64,000 nucleotides of DNA from Protopterus annectens (lineage: Eukaryota > Chordata > Ceratodontiformes > Protopteridae): assembly GCF_019279795.1 (NCBI RefSeq), contig NC_056744.1, positions 1,503,147,117 to 1,503,211,116 on the forward strand, written 5' to 3'. The position numbers were made by a program, and so were the translations under genes. The notes under the pieces are model-generated. The model had not been told where the DNA came from, ran no database searches, and worked only from the letters and a program-made list of their open reading frames with translations. Shown here in pieces: positions 1-10,980 of the stretch. Numbering within the stretch: the first letter of the stretch is position 1; each line of letters starts with the position of its first letter.

Positions 1-1
1 T

Positions 2-511
2 AATCGGTAAGGCACAGACGTCCCACTCACTAGACTGAACAAAGAGAAGGTTAACGTAAGCTGCCTGTCGGGTGCCAGAATCCGCCACATAACACATGCA
101 CTCAGGTCACTCCACAACAAGTACAAATATGACTCTGTCATTGTACATGTTGGTGTAAATGACCTGAGACGTACCTCCCTGGACTACATGAAAAGACACA
201 TGGAGGAGCTATCTGACCATGTAGCCCAGGCTGGTATGACTCTGACTCTGAGTAGCATCCTGCCCTCACCCAAAATGATGCCAGCATACGAAGAAAAAAT
301 GATCAGTTTCAACAATTGGTTAAACTACTGGTGTCATTCAAAGGGGATCCAGTACTTGTCAGCCTGGGATGACATGCTTGACAAGCCACGTTGCTTCGCC
401 AGAGACGGCTTGCACCTGTCGCCCCTGGGCTTTCGAATACTGGCCAAGACTCTTGCCTCCCCAATACTGCCTTTTTTAGGCAAGGCTCAAAAGACATACC
501 CACCTCCATAA
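2..511 (+). pseudogene. LINE ORF1 esterase (SGNH-type), copy A, decayed
   Basis: The translation is collinear with the second half of copy B ORF1. The G-x-N-D block (HVGVNDLR, near 150-173) and the D-x-x-H block (DGLHLSPLGF, near 403-432) of SGNH hydrolases are present. The nucleophile block (GDS) is lost: a short deletion and frameshift in the first 30 bases remove it. The open part runs to the stop at 509-511. In CR1-clade LINEs this domain is an esterase of unknown substrate encoded with the RNA-binding ORF1. The missing serine block means this copy is dead. Confidence 0.75.
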
Positions 512-540
512 ACAACAATAATAAACAAAAACTGAGGGTA

Positions 541-690
541 ATGCTGCTCAACGCCAGAAGTCTAAACCTCAAAATGCACGCACTGAAGGCTCTCCTTAGT
601 ATGGAAGAAATCGACTTATGTGCAGTGACAGAAACCTGTTTCAAGGCTCCAGAGAGCACCCCAGCACTACCAGGCTATAACTCCTACCAT
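541..690 (+). pseudogene. ORF2 endonuclease N-terminus, copy A (interrupted)
   Basis: Starts at the Met of MLLNARSLNLK, the usual start of the APE endonuclease in CR1-like ORF2, and reads through AVTET, which carries the catalytic glutamate, up to the insertion point at 690. One tryptophan of the family motif (TETWF in copy B) is cysteine here. The reading resumes at about 4815 in copy C, so this is the upstream exon-like half of an insertionally split ORF2. Confidence 0.75.
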
Positions 691-899
691 ATCTGGTCAT
701 CGTTACTGTTTGTCGTTTTTGCATTTAAGTCACCTGTAACACATTGCACTTAAGTTACCTGGCACTTGTTCACTAAGCAATTATATAAGTCAGCACTAAA
801 AAATTAAAAGCACTACACCCTCACAAACTCCCCTTGAGTACCTTGTTCCCCATTGGCCCTTGTTTTCAATTATAAAGGAATTCCCAATACTATTCTAGC
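691..899 (+). other. Probable 5' UTR of LINE copy B
   Basis: A stretch of 209 bases between the break in copy A and the ORF1 start of copy B. It has no coding potential and no matching counterpart elsewhere in the window, since the other copies lack this end. Assigned to copy B by position only. An internal promoter would be expected here but no recognisable element was seen. Confidence 0.5.
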
Positions 900-1346
900 A
901 TGTCCAAAGGTCAGTTGTCAATCTCCTCTCTGGTCCAGCTGGTGAATCTGGGAATCTTCTTGAGGCAATGTTACAACTGCCTCATGTACGCAGACAACCC
1001 TCTCCTCCTCCCAACAAATTCCAACACATGTGAGAGATGCAACCATATAGCCAAACTGGAGGCTAAGCTCTCTCAACTCAGTACTGGCATAACCAGTCAG
1101 GAGGAGAAGGAAACCACACTCACTACAATTCCAGTCTCACATAGACCTACCAAGACAGTAAACCAAACACATAATCACACAAAAACATACTCGGAGGCTC
1201 TAAATAAAGATCTACCTAAGCAGCAGAGACCTCCAAAAGCAGACACCCAAGCAACTGCTACCCCAAAACAAAACACGTGGAATACATATCTTACAAAGCC
1301 AGTGTGCCGAACAGTCACAGCCCTTAAGGCTAAACAACACACGTGA
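900..1346 (+). CDS. LINE ORF1 N-terminal domain, copy B
   Basis: Open for 148 codons from an ATG. It contains a paired-cysteine segment (CERCNHIAKLEAKLSQL) that resembles a zinc-binding motif running into a short coiled coil, followed by a Thr/Gln/Lys-rich basic linker. In CR1-like elements ORF1 binds the template RNA, and this part is the likely RNA-binding and oligomerisation region. The frame closes at the tga at 1344-1346, while the esterase half continues in another frame from about 1329. The original ORF1 was therefore one longer protein now split by a frameshift near 1330. Confidence 0.65.
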   Translation: MSKGQLSISSLVQLVNLGIFLRQCYNCLMYADNPLLLPTNSNTCERCNHIAKLEAKLSQLSTGITSQEEKETTLTTIPVSHRPTKTVNQTHNHTKTYSEALNKDLPKQQRPPKADTQATATPKQNTWNTYLTKPVCRTVTALKAKQHT

Positions 1347-1878
1347 TACACTTGTAATAGGTGACTCTGTCGTCAGGCACACTGACGTCCCGCTCACCAG
1401 GCTGAACAAGGAAAAGGTCACGGTGAGCAGCCTGTCGGGCGCTAGGATCCGCCACATAACACAAGCATTCAGGTCACTCCAAGGCAAGTACAAATATGAC
1501 TCAGTCATTGTCCATGCTGGTGTGAATGACCTGAGATGTACCTCCCTGGACTACATGAAAAGAGACATAGAGGAGCTCTCTGAGCATGTAGCCCAGGCCG
1601 GTATGACCCTGACCGTGAGTAGCATCTTACCCTCACAAAGAATGATGCCACAATATGAAGACAAGATGATCAATTTCAACAATTGGCTTAAGTATTGGTG
1701 TCATTCAAAGGGGATCCAATGCCTGTCAGCCTGGGATGATATGCCCGACAAGCCACGATGCTTCACTAAGGACGGCTTGCACCTGTCACCCCTGGGCTTT
1801 CGGATATTGGCAAAGCTTCTTGCTACCCCCATAGTGCCTTTTTTAGGCAAGTCTCAAAAGACAAACCCACCCCCATAG
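1329..1878 (+). pseudogene. LINE ORF1 SGNH esterase domain, copy B
   Basis: This frame carries the complete SGNH set: VIGDSVVRH (block I, Ser nucleophile, near 1350-1380), HAGVNDLR (block III, near 1512-1536) and DGLHLSPLGF (block V, Asp and His, near 1771-1800). The domain itself has no internal stop and ends at the tag at 1876-1878. ORF2 begins 30 bases downstream at 1908. Separation from the N-terminal domain by one frameshift is the only visible lesion, so this is the best preserved esterase in the window. Esterases in CR1-type ORF1 are established; the substrate is not known. Confidence 0.8.
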
Positions 1879-1907
1879 GTATCACAAGGGATAAGAAACT
1901 AAGAGTA

Positions 1908-4701
1908 ATGCTACTCAACGCCAGAAGTCTAAACCTCAAGATGCACGCACTCGAAACTCTCCTTAGCATGGAGAACATCGATATCTGTGCAGTAACAGAA
2001 ACCTGGTTCAGGGCTCCCGAGAGCACCCCAGCACTACCAGGTTATACCTCATACCATGCTTTTTGGCCCCAAAACTTGGACCGAACTACAAAAGGAGGGG
2101 GAGTATCAATATTCATCAAAGATGCCCACACCTCCAGGTTGGTGGCACAGCACGAAGCATCAGAGACTATCCATGGGCAACTAACAGTGGGTAAAACTGC
2201 CTTCAAGTTTATAGCCTGCTACAGACCACTCTCCCAAACCCAGGAACCCCACTCGGCCTTCCTGAGAACACTGGAAAATATGAAGGTCTCTCCAAACACC
2301 ATTATATTGGGCGACTTCAACTAACCAAACATAGACTGGGAGCATTACTCTAGCTCCAACACCCTAGCCCAAAGGTTCCTAGAATTCATAAACTCAAATG
2401 CTATGGAACAACTTGTTACCACTCCCACAAGAGGCGAAAACATACTGGACCTGATCATCACCAACATGGGGACTCTATGCTCCAGACCAGAAGTGTATCC
2501 CTGACTGGTAAGATCAGACCATAAAGTAATCCAACTGGATATTCACATCCCGACCCCACCCCCTGCCCAGAAAACCGCAGTGAAAAACTTCTCTAAAGCA
2601 AATTTCACACTCCTCAAAACCGAGGTGGAATCCTTCAAAGCCCCCGGGCCTGTGGAAAATACGGCCCAGACCGCAGAATCCTTTATAAATGCATTCTCTG
2701 ATCACCTTCAGGAAGGCATGGATCATGCAATCCCAAATAAAATCAAGACCCAATCCTCCAAAGGCAGACGTCCTGTCTGGTGGACCCCAGCCATAAACAA
2801 ACTATACAATAGAAGGAGGAAGCTACTACATGATAGAGCAAAATCCCAAAAAAGGAAGGCATCTCTGATCAGTATTAGCAAAAAACTACGGGCACTCATA
2901 AAATCGTCTAAGGCCAGCTTCGTGAGAAAAATTGCACAGGACACTAAGGATAATCACAAGGCTTTCTTTAGTTATGTTAGGAACCTGGGTGGGAATTCCC
3001 AGATATGCTCAGAATTAGTCCAAAATGACAAAAAATACACTGAACCCACAGACATTGCCAACATCCTAGCTGACAGGTTCAGCGCAAACTTCTCCTCCCC
3101 ACCAAAAGGGCAAATATCTATCCCAGCAGAGTGCTGCCCCCCTGACATCTCAGATGCTCAGGTAAGAGCCGCCCTCTCCAAAAGCAAGAAACACAGCATC
3201 AATGGGACCAGACGGTGTCCCGGGCTGCGTCCTACATGAACTCCAAGAAGAGCTAAACCCAAACATAAAACTACTGTTCAATCTCAGCCTTACTACAGGA
3301 TATGTACCCAAAGAGTGGCGTACAGCAACAGTGGTCCCTCTCCACAAAGGTGGTGCCTCAACGGACCCTGGAAACTGTCGCCCCATAAGCCTGACTAGCT
3401 TGGTCTGCAAAGCTATGGAAAGGATCATCATGGACCTCATAAATAAAGATATTGGGGACCTACAGACACTGGATCCTACCCAGTTTGGCTTTGTTAAGGA
3501 CAGATCCTGCCTCTTAAACCTGGTCGACTTCTTTGAAACCGTCACCAAGGCCATTGACGAAGGGAAGGTGGTCCACACAGCCTACGTGGACCTCGCAAAA
3601 GCCTTCGATACAATACCCCACTCAGGCATTATAGATAAGCTCACCAGCTTAAATATAAACCCCTATGTCACTAGATGAGTTGCAAACTGGCTCAAGGACA
3701 GAACCCACATGGTTAGAATTGCTGGAGCCATGTCAGACTCCAAACCAGTTACAAGTGGCGTCCCACAAGGCTCAGTCCTGTGACCTCTCTTGTTCGGTAT
3801 ATATTTCTCGGAGGTACAGGCCAACACGGAAGGAATGTGGCTGACCATGTTCGCAGATGACTGCAAACTGGGAGCCATAATCGACTCTCCAGTTGACACA
3901 AGCATCCTCCAAAAGGGCCTCATAGAAACAGACAACTGGTGCCAGAGCCATGGCCTCAAGCTAAACGCCAAAAAGTGTATAGTCATCCCCTTTGGCAAAA
4001 ACAAAGTGCCCACAAATTACCACATAGGTGGTAATCCATTAAGTACAGAAGAAGTAATTAGGGACCTGGGGACCCAAGTTGATAGCAGTCTCTCATTTGA
4101 CAACCACGTGGCCAAAGTGGTTAGAAAAACATTTAATATAGCCCACCTAATCATGACGGGATTCACATCTAGATCAGGGGAGGTCATCGTGCCTCTTTAC
4201 TCATCCCTCATCAGGCCCATAATCGAGTAAAATGCCCCTTTTGGGATGTGCCTTACCAAACACCTGCAGCAACTGGAAAGACCCCAAAGGTACCTCACCA
4301 AGAGGATCAAAGGGCTCAAACAGATGCCATATGCTGCCCGGTTAAAGAAACTCCAGCACTACTCAGTGGCATACCGCCTGCTCAGAGGCGATCTGTGCCT
4401 GACATATGAAGCCATGTCCAACCCGGAATTAATGGACATGCTGCACCTCAAAAAATCCAAATCCCATCGAGCTACGCGCTCGAGAGACTTGATCCTCAGC
4501 TCTGAAATAAATAGGACATGCTGGAGGGACAGATTCATAACCCAGAGGCTCCCTTCACTCTGGAATAAAATCCCAGTCCAGGTTAGGCAGAGTCCCTCAT
4601 TGACTCTCTTCAAGAGAAATCTTGATGAGTGGATGGGAGATCGTAGGTCTACCCTGGTTATCACTTCTGTGTCACTGTTAGACAGAGGCACAGTATACTA
4701 A
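1908..4701 (+). pseudogene. LINE ORF2 (endonuclease-RT), copy B
   Basis: Domains in order: APE endonuclease (MLLNARSLN, AVTETWF, IACYR, ILGDFN, VRSDHK; 1908-2540), linker with PVWWTPAINKLYNRRRKLL (about 2775-2827), RT with VPKEWRTATVVPLHKGG, DLAKAFDTIPHS, SGVPQGS and the catalytic FADD (about 3850-3861), then the C-terminal LERPQRYLTKRIKGLK segment. Lesions: taa after GDFN (near 2322), a stop before LVRSDHK, a frameshift near 3190, tga at 3676 and 3781, and taa near 4228. FADD and the endonuclease residues survive. ORF2 proteins of this clade perform target-primed reverse transcription. Confidence 0.9.
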
Positions 4702-4814
4702 CCTCGAAAAAGGGCATAGCAAAATTAATTTAAAATGGGTGGCGAAAGCCAAACATACTCTGGCTAGGCTTATAAACGCCCTAGGGCAGATAGCCTAGTA
4801 TGAACCTATGAACC
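4702..4814 (+). repeat. 3' UTR and 8-bp repeat tail of the CR1-like family
   Basis: After the ORF2 stop come a GGCGAAAGCC box, the conserved stem GGCTAGGCTTATAAA…GGGCAGATAGCCTAGTA, and a terminal CCTATGAACCTATGAACC repeat. The same order ends copy C (near 7470-7547) and copy D (to 10453), and appears reversed at 15152-15343 and 34575-34680. Tandem 8-mers at the 3' end are a known CR1 hallmark recognised by the RT. The AGGCTTA and TAGCCTAG parts could base-pair as a stem. Confidence 0.8.
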
Positions 4815-7547
4815 TTTAGGTCCCAAAACCAGGACCGGAACAAAAAAGGAGGGGGTGTGTCCATATTCATCAAAAACACCCACACCACCAGGTTAGTAGC
4901 ACAGCACGCGGAATCTGAGACCATCCAAGTGCAATTGACAGCGGGTAAATTGACTGTTCAATTTATAGCTTGCTACAGATCTCCCACCTTGTCTCAGGAC
5001 CCTCACGCAGCATTCCTGAGAACATTGGAAAGTATGAAGATTCTACCCAACACCATGCTACTGGGTGACTTCAACTATCCAAACATTGACTGGGAAAACT
5101 ACTCAAGCTCAAATGCCCTAGCCCAATGCTTACTTGAGTTTATAAACTCAAAACGCCCTTGAACAGCTGGTCACCACTCCCACAAGAGGTGACAACATAC
5201 TGGACCTGGTCATCACCAACATGGGGAACCTATGTTCCACACCTGAGGCAAACTCGTCATTGGTAAGATCAGATCACAAACTAATCACACTGGACATCCA
5301 CCCCCCCCCCCACCCCAGTCAAGGAAATCAAGGTAAAAAACTTCTCTAAAGCCAACTTCACACTCCTCAAGACCGAGGTGGGAAGTTTCAAAGCTCCCAA
5401 TCAAATGGAAAATGATGACCCAACGGCAGAATCTTTTACAAGTGCATTCTATGAACACCTTCAAGAATGCATGGACCGAGCCATCCCAAGTAAAACCAAG
5501 ACCAACTCCTCAAAAAAGAGGAAGCCAGTCTGGTGGACCCCGGCCATAAATAAACTTTACAACAGAAGGAGGAAACTCCTGCAAGATAGAACAAAATTCC
5601 AAAATAAGAAGGCATCTCTGATTAACATCAGTAAAAAACTGCGCTCCCTCATTAAATCATCCAAGGCCAACTTCGAAAGAAAAATAGCCAATGACTCTAA
5701 GGATAACCACAAGGCCTTCTTTAACTATGTCAAGAGTCTAGGGGCAAGCTGTCAGATATGTTCCGAGCTAGTGCATAATGGCCATAAATACACTGAACCA
5801 ACCGACATTGCCAACATCCTGGCTGACAAGTTCAGTGCAAACTTCACCCCCCCCCCCTCCACCAAAGGGGCTAGCACCCATCCCAGAAGAATGTGGTGCT
5901 CCAGATATCTCAGACACACAAGTAAAGACAGCTCTTGCAAAGGCCAAAAACACAGCATCAATGGGACCAGATGCTATCCCAGGTTGTGTCTTACACGAGC
6001 TTCAAAATGAACTAGCCCCCCCATCTCAAATCACTATTCAAACTCAGCCTCTCTACAGGCTATGTACCCAAAGAATGGCGTACAGCAACAGTCGCATTCA
6101 CTCCACAAAGGTGGTGCCACAACTGACCCTGGGAACTATCGCCCTATAAGCTTGACTAGCTTGGTCTGCAAAGCCATGGAACGCATTATCATGGAGCTCA
6201 TTAACAGGGGCATTGGGAACCTCCAGACACTGGACCCCACCCAGTTCTGCTTTGTTAAAGGCAGATCTTGCCTCCTGAACTTGGTCGACTTCTTCAAAAC
6301 AGTCACCAAGGCCATAGATGAAGGGAAGGTGGTCCACACAGCATATCTGGACCTCGCTAAGGCGTTCAACACCATCCCACACTCAGGAATCATAGACAAA
6401 CTCACCAGCTTAAATATCAACCCCCATGTCACGAGATGGGTTGCCAATTGGCTCTCTGACAGAACCCACACGGTAAGAGTGGCAGGCGCCATGTCTGACT
6501 CTAAACCAGTCACAAGCTGAGTCCCACAGGGCACAGTCCTGGGACACCTCCTGTTCGGTATATATTTCTCCGAAGTACAGGCAAAGGCAGAGGGACTGTG
6601 GCTAACCAAGTTCACAGATGACACTAAATTGGGTGCAATAACTGACTCTCCAGCTGACACAGACATCCTGCAAAAGGGTCTCACAGAGACAAACACCTGG
6701 TGTCAAAGTTACGGCCTCAAGCTAAATGCCAAAAAATGCATAGTAATCCCATTTGGGAAAAACAAAGTACCTACAAACTACCACATAGATGGGAATCCAC
6801 TAAGTACAGAAGAAGTAATTAGGGACCTGGGTACCCAAGTAGATAGCATGCTCTCCTTTGATAACCACATAGCCAAAACGGTCAGGAAATCCTTCTATGT
6901 GGCACACCTTATCACAAAGGGTTTCTCATCCAGATCCAAGGAGGTGACTGTGCCCCTTTACTCCTCACTCATTAGGCCCATAATAGAGTACAATGCCCCA
7001 TTTGGGATGTACCTCACTAGACACCTGCAACAACTAGAAAGACCACAGAAGTACCTCACTAAGAGGATTAAGGGCTTTAAACAATTGCCCTATGAAGCAT
7101 GACTAAAAAAGCTCCAGCTCTTCTCAGTCGCTTACCGTCTGCTCAGAGGTGACCTATGCCTGACTTATAGGGCCATGTCAAACCCTGAACTAATAGACAT
7201 GCTTCACCTCAAAAAAACGAGATCCCTCAGAACCACTCGTTCTAGCGACTTGAACCTATGTACAACAATAAACAGGACATGCTGGAGGGATAGATTCTTG
7301 TCCCAGCGACTCCCCCTCACTCTGGAATAGAATCACAGTCCATGTTCGACAGAGCTCCTCTATGACCCTCTTCAAGAGAAATCTTGATGAGTGGATGGGT
7401 AATCGTAAGTTCTACGCTGGGATCACTTCAGGAGCCCTGTTGACAGAGGCCTAGGTTACTAATCTAATGGGGAGGCGAAAGCCATTACTCTGTGGCTAGG
7501 CTTATAAATGCTCATGGGCAGATAGCCTAGTACTTACCTATGAACCT
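4815..7547 (+). mobile_element. CR1-like LINE copy C, 3' part of split element A/C
   Basis: Begins in mid-endonuclease at codons that follow directly on those lost at 690 and runs to the family 3' tail. Together with 1-690 it forms one LINE older than copy B. It is more damaged than copy B, with several frameshifts at homopolymers. Confidence 0.85.
4816..7454 (+). pseudogene. LINE ORF2 (endonuclease C-terminus to RT), copy C
   Basis: Readable blocks: endonuclease core (LLGDFNYPNIDWENYSS, near 5058-5108, intact where copy B has a stop), linker (PVWWTPAINKLYNRRRKLL, near 5525-5580), RT (DLAKAFNTIPHS, near 6352-6385) and the C-terminal LERPQKYLTKRIKG (near 7034-7075). The catalytic RT box reads FTDD instead of FADD (near 6611-6622). 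Frame changes occur near 5155, in the C-run at about 5847, and near 6100. SGVPQG has become S-stop-VPQG near 6518. Nonfunctional. Confidence 0.85.
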
Positions 7548-8212
7548 AAAACTGGCCTGTGGAGGGAGGAGAGATTTTGAATATAGGTGATTGGTTTGGC
7601 TGAGTGATTGGCAGAAATTTTGAGGAAGAAGGGCTGAATTAAGGAGAATGTGGATCTGGATGAGGATTCAGTTTGAAAATTGCATTTTTAACTTCATTAT
7701 TTGAGATTTGTTTGAAATAGAAAGTTGTACTGTAGGCTGCAAAGGTGTATAATTGGGACTGATAGTATTTTGAGCCAAGAAGGGGCTAGATGTAGTGGTG
7801 ATATTAAGAACTGGAATAAAGGAAATGGTTCTGTCTTGAATGTTAGTAAGGAAGACGTTTCTGTTAGAGTTTGCAGGGATGTCATAGTTAATGATGGTTT
7901 TAAATTTGCCACCACAATTAGTAGAAGAGAAATACACCTCCCTCTATCCATTTTTAAAATGTCTTGCCCCAGTAAGGTCATTGCAAGCTTAGCAGGGCTG
8001 TACTCACAGTGGATCATAACTAGTGCAGCTCCTACGGGGGGGGGGGGGGGGGGTCACCTTGCAGGTGTCCTCAATAAATGCATCTACCACATAAAATGAC
8101 TCTTCTCAGCTTGAGCAAGCAGTAACACTAATGTTTAATGCTTATGAGTTGTTGAGCCCCTCACACTGTGAAAGAGCTTGAAACCCAACAACTTTGAAAA
8201 GAAACCTGCAGA

Positions 8213-8245
<33 letters not shown>

Positions 8246-8440
8246 CGCGCACGTGCTCATCCTTCTGACCACCAACAGGAAAGGATGATGACATTTGACA
8301 AGTCAGTTGAGAGCATTGTCCAAAACTCTGCTCTTGCTTTATCACCAGACTGCACCTGTCCCCTGGGTAGTTTACTGATTCTTTCTGAATAAGACCCAGA
8401 GGTGTTTTAACTCTTCCATTTGGGGGCGAATGCTGTCCTG
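7548..8440 (+). other. Unassigned stretch between LINE copies, with an 18-base G run
   Basis: No gene recognised. On the minus strand 7668-8017 is open in two frames with a Thr/Ser/Pro-rich composition like the 5' regions of the L2-like LINE at 11 kb, but no diagnostic motif was found. A run of 18 G lies at 8036-8053 and an alternating purine-pyrimidine tract at 8213-8255. Confidence 0.4.
8213..8255. repeat. Compound (GT)n(GC)n microsatellite
   Basis: About 43 bases of uninterrupted purine-pyrimidine alternation: GT repeats, then GC repeats, then CACGTGC. Such tracts are prone to Z-DNA and slippage. It abuts the 5' truncation zone of LINE copy D. Confidence 0.9.
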
Positions 8441-10453
8441 TCATTTGTACTGTCTTCCTGGGAGAGAAATATGACTTCTGATTCAAAAAGTTGCTGTCCA
8501 GGAAAACAAAGGCGAGGCCCAACAATGGAAGAGCACCCTCCTCAGCCTCAACAGACAAATAAGACAACATGTCAAATCCTCTAAGGGCTTCTTTGAGAAG
8601 AACTTAGCAAGCACAGTCAAGGATAACCATAAGGCCTTTTACAGCTGTGTGCGCAAGTTAAAAGGTAGGACCCAAGCATGTGCAAAACTAGTGACTAACA
8701 GTATCACACACACCGACCCCATAGAGATAGCAAACCTGCTAGTGGATAGGTTTGCGAAAATTGCCCTCCCCCCTTATCCCCTCCAAACTTATCATAAACC
8801 TTGCTCCAACCCCTCTACCCTATGTATCTTGTCCTAGTCCAAGGCAAAAAACACAGCCTCTATGGGACCAGACAGCATCTCAGTCTATCTTGCATACAGG
8901 CTAAAATATGAACTAGCACCACCATTAAGTACCATTTTGGATCATAGCCTAACCACAGGCTTTGTTCCTGCAGAATGGAGAACAGCAACAGTTATTCCCC
9001 TCCACAAATGTTGCCTAGCAACAGACCCAGGAAACTAAAGACCCAGAAGCCTGACCAACCTAATCTGTAAGGCCATAGAATGTGTCATTATGGACCTCAT
9101 AAATAAAGACATAGGGGACCTCCAAACCCTGGTTCCAACCCAATTCGTCTTCGTCGAGGGCAGGTCCTACCTGTTAAATCTGGCAGATTTCTTCAAAAAT
9201 GTGACCAGGGCCATTGACGAGGGCAAATCTGTGTGCAGAGCATACCTCGACTGGGCAAAGGCTTTCGACACAATCCCACACTCAGACATTACAGATAAAT
9301 ATAGCAAACTGAATATAAACCTCTTTGTTGTAAGATGGGCTGCCATCTGGCTCACAAACCAGACACACATTATTAAAGTGGGTGACTCCACGTCAACCAG
9401 CCACCAGCGGGGTGCCACAGGGTTCATTGCTGGGTCCCCTACTGTGTGGTATGTACTTCTCAGAAGTTCACACCAAAACTGGGGGGTTGTGGCTAACCAA
9501 GCTTGCGGAAGACTGCAAACTAGGTGCAATTGTTGAATCCCCAAGTGATGTCAGTGTACTCTAGGAGGGTCTTATGCAGACCAACGACTGGTGTCTTAGT
9601 CACGGTCTCAAACTGAATGCAAAGAAATGCATCATATTCCCTTCGGCAAAAACAATGTCCCTTCATAATATCAAATCAGCAAGTACCTACGAAGTGGTAA
9701 GGGATCTGGATCATACGTTTACTGCGACCTTAACTTAGACCACCATGTGCTTACTGTAATAAGGAAGGCTTTCTTTGTAGCACATTTGATTAGCAAATGC
9801 ATAGCCTCGAGAGCAAAGGAGGTTATAAGCCCTTTATACTCAGCACTAATCAGGCCCATAATTGAGTATAATGCCCCATTTGGCATGTACCGTACAAAGC
9901 ACCTTCAGCAATTGGAGAGACCTCAGAGGTTTCAAACAAATAAGATCAAGGGACTCCAGCATGTGCCTTACACAGACTGAATAAAGTCCTTGTCAATATA
10001 CTGTGTATCATATCGACTTCTTCTTAGGGGAAACTTATGCCTGTCTTACAGAGTAATGTCAGACCGAAACCTAATGAACTTGCTGCACATCCGTAAATCA
10101 AATGGGACTAGAGCTACCCGTTCCAGGGACCTAAATATGGCCTGTGACGTTAATAGCAAATGCTGGAAGGACAGATTTGGCACCCAGCGACTGCTACATC
10201 TTTGGAATAGGCTACCAATTCATGTGAAACAGAACACCTCTATTACACTGTTCAAAAGGAATCTGGATGAGTGGATGAGGCGCCGTAAATTCTTACCGGG
10301 GATAGTGTTCACAACCCTCCTGGACATGGGCAGTCATTACTAAATGCAGTCCTGGGTATTGACTAGCATATCTATGGTATTACATTAGGATGAAACAGCT
10401 GGGCTTGAAATGACCTCCGGATCGATAGCTTAGTAAACTCCTATGACATAGAA
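8440..10453 (+). mobile_element. CR1-like LINE copy D, 5'-truncated, divergent subfamily
   Basis: Homologous to copies B and C from the linker before the RT to the 3' tail, but clearly more diverged, including a different 3' UTR that still ends in GATCGATAGCTTAGTAAA…CTATGACATAGAAC. The 5' truncation point is approximate because reading becomes uncertain upstream of the LLSRKTKA-like segment near 8490. Truncation at the 5' end is the usual result of incomplete target-primed reverse transcription. Confidence 0.8.
8521..10343 (+). pseudogene. LINE ORF2 RT region, copy D
   Basis: Recognisable blocks: STVKDNHKAFYSCVRKLKG (near 8613-8667), TTGFVPAEWRTATVIPLHK (near 8958-9008), DFFKNVTRAIDEGK (near 9186-9230) and AKAFDTIPHSD (near 9254-9287). 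The catalytic box is damaged: the FADD position reads LAED (near 9510), losing the first catalytic aspartate. The C-terminal region is open at 9747-9980 and 9990-10343 and ends ITLFKRNLDEWM as in copy B. Stops and frameshifts lie near 8836, 9037, 9400 and 9980. Dead copy. Confidence 0.85.
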
Positions 10454-10980
10454 CTGATGAGTTTACCTATTGAGACTCCAGGTTCCATTTTCAAACTGTT
10501 TTCTTTTTTGCTGCTGACTCCTAAATTGTGTTTCCTCAGCTTGCTCTCTAACAGTCAAACTTTGTCTTTTTCCTCTCCATACTGCCAGCATGCTGTTAAA
10601 AGTCCTGCATACTGGATAAATGGTTGCAACGCAAATCGCTCATCATACAGCTCTGTTATCTCTCACCTTGCAGCATCTCTTTTTCTATGCAAAGTATGTT
10701 GGCTTAGTTTTTTAAGTTTTAAAATGTATGTATTTAAGGCATTATCTACTTTCTAGCAAGTTAGTACGCTGTAAAGTAGCTTGGCAGCAAGGACCCCCCC
10801 CCCGGCCCCAATTCTTAAATGAATCTATGTTAGTTTAAACAAACTTGTATCTATTAAATGCTGGACTAATCAGCCTGCTTTAAGACATTTCTTACCTGAT
10901 ACTACTACACAATAAAATATCTTTTTTCTTAAGTACTTAGCCTTTTTCTGTTAAAGACTTTTTACTGATTGTTTCTGTAC
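10454..10980. other. No recognised feature
   Basis: T-rich sequence with a short C-run near 10794-10803. No coding similarity or repeat structure was recognised. It may include the 5' leader of the following L2-like LINE, whose start is not defined. Confidence 0.4.

Larger units (their letters stand above)
1..690 (+). mobile_element. CR1-like LINE copy A, 5' part of a split element
   Basis: The piece runs from the window edge through the ORF1 esterase into the first 50 codons of the ORF2 endonuclease, then stops abruptly inside a codon series (…Asn-Ser-Tyr-His). The next codons of the same endonuclease reappear at about 4815, after a complete second copy of the same family. Copy A and the segment 4815-7547 are therefore two halves of one older LINE. 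Family assignment rests on the SGNH-esterase ORF1, an APE-type endonuclease, the RT and the 8-bp repeat tail, a combination described for CR1-clade LINEs. The 5' end lies outside the window. Confidence 0.85.
691..4814 (+). mobile_element. CR1-like LINE copy B, near full length, nested in copy A/C
   Basis: About 4.1 kb with a 5' UTR-like leader (691-899), ORF1 N-terminal domain, ORF1 esterase, and ORF2 with endonuclease, RT and C-terminal domain. The 3' UTR ends in the repeated 8-mer CTATGAAC. It sits exactly between the two halves of copy A/C. No clear target-site duplication is visible at the junctions; copy A resumes with at most a base or two missing, which fits the short or absent duplications known for CR1 elements. 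ORF2 carries at least five nonsense codons but few gaps, so it is younger than its host copy. Confidence 0.88.

Noticed and set aside
8142..8570. Minus-strand open frame of 142 codons
   Set aside because: It is the shadow of the (GT)n tract and of plus-strand LINE copy D coding (WKSTLLSLNRQIRQHVKSSK).
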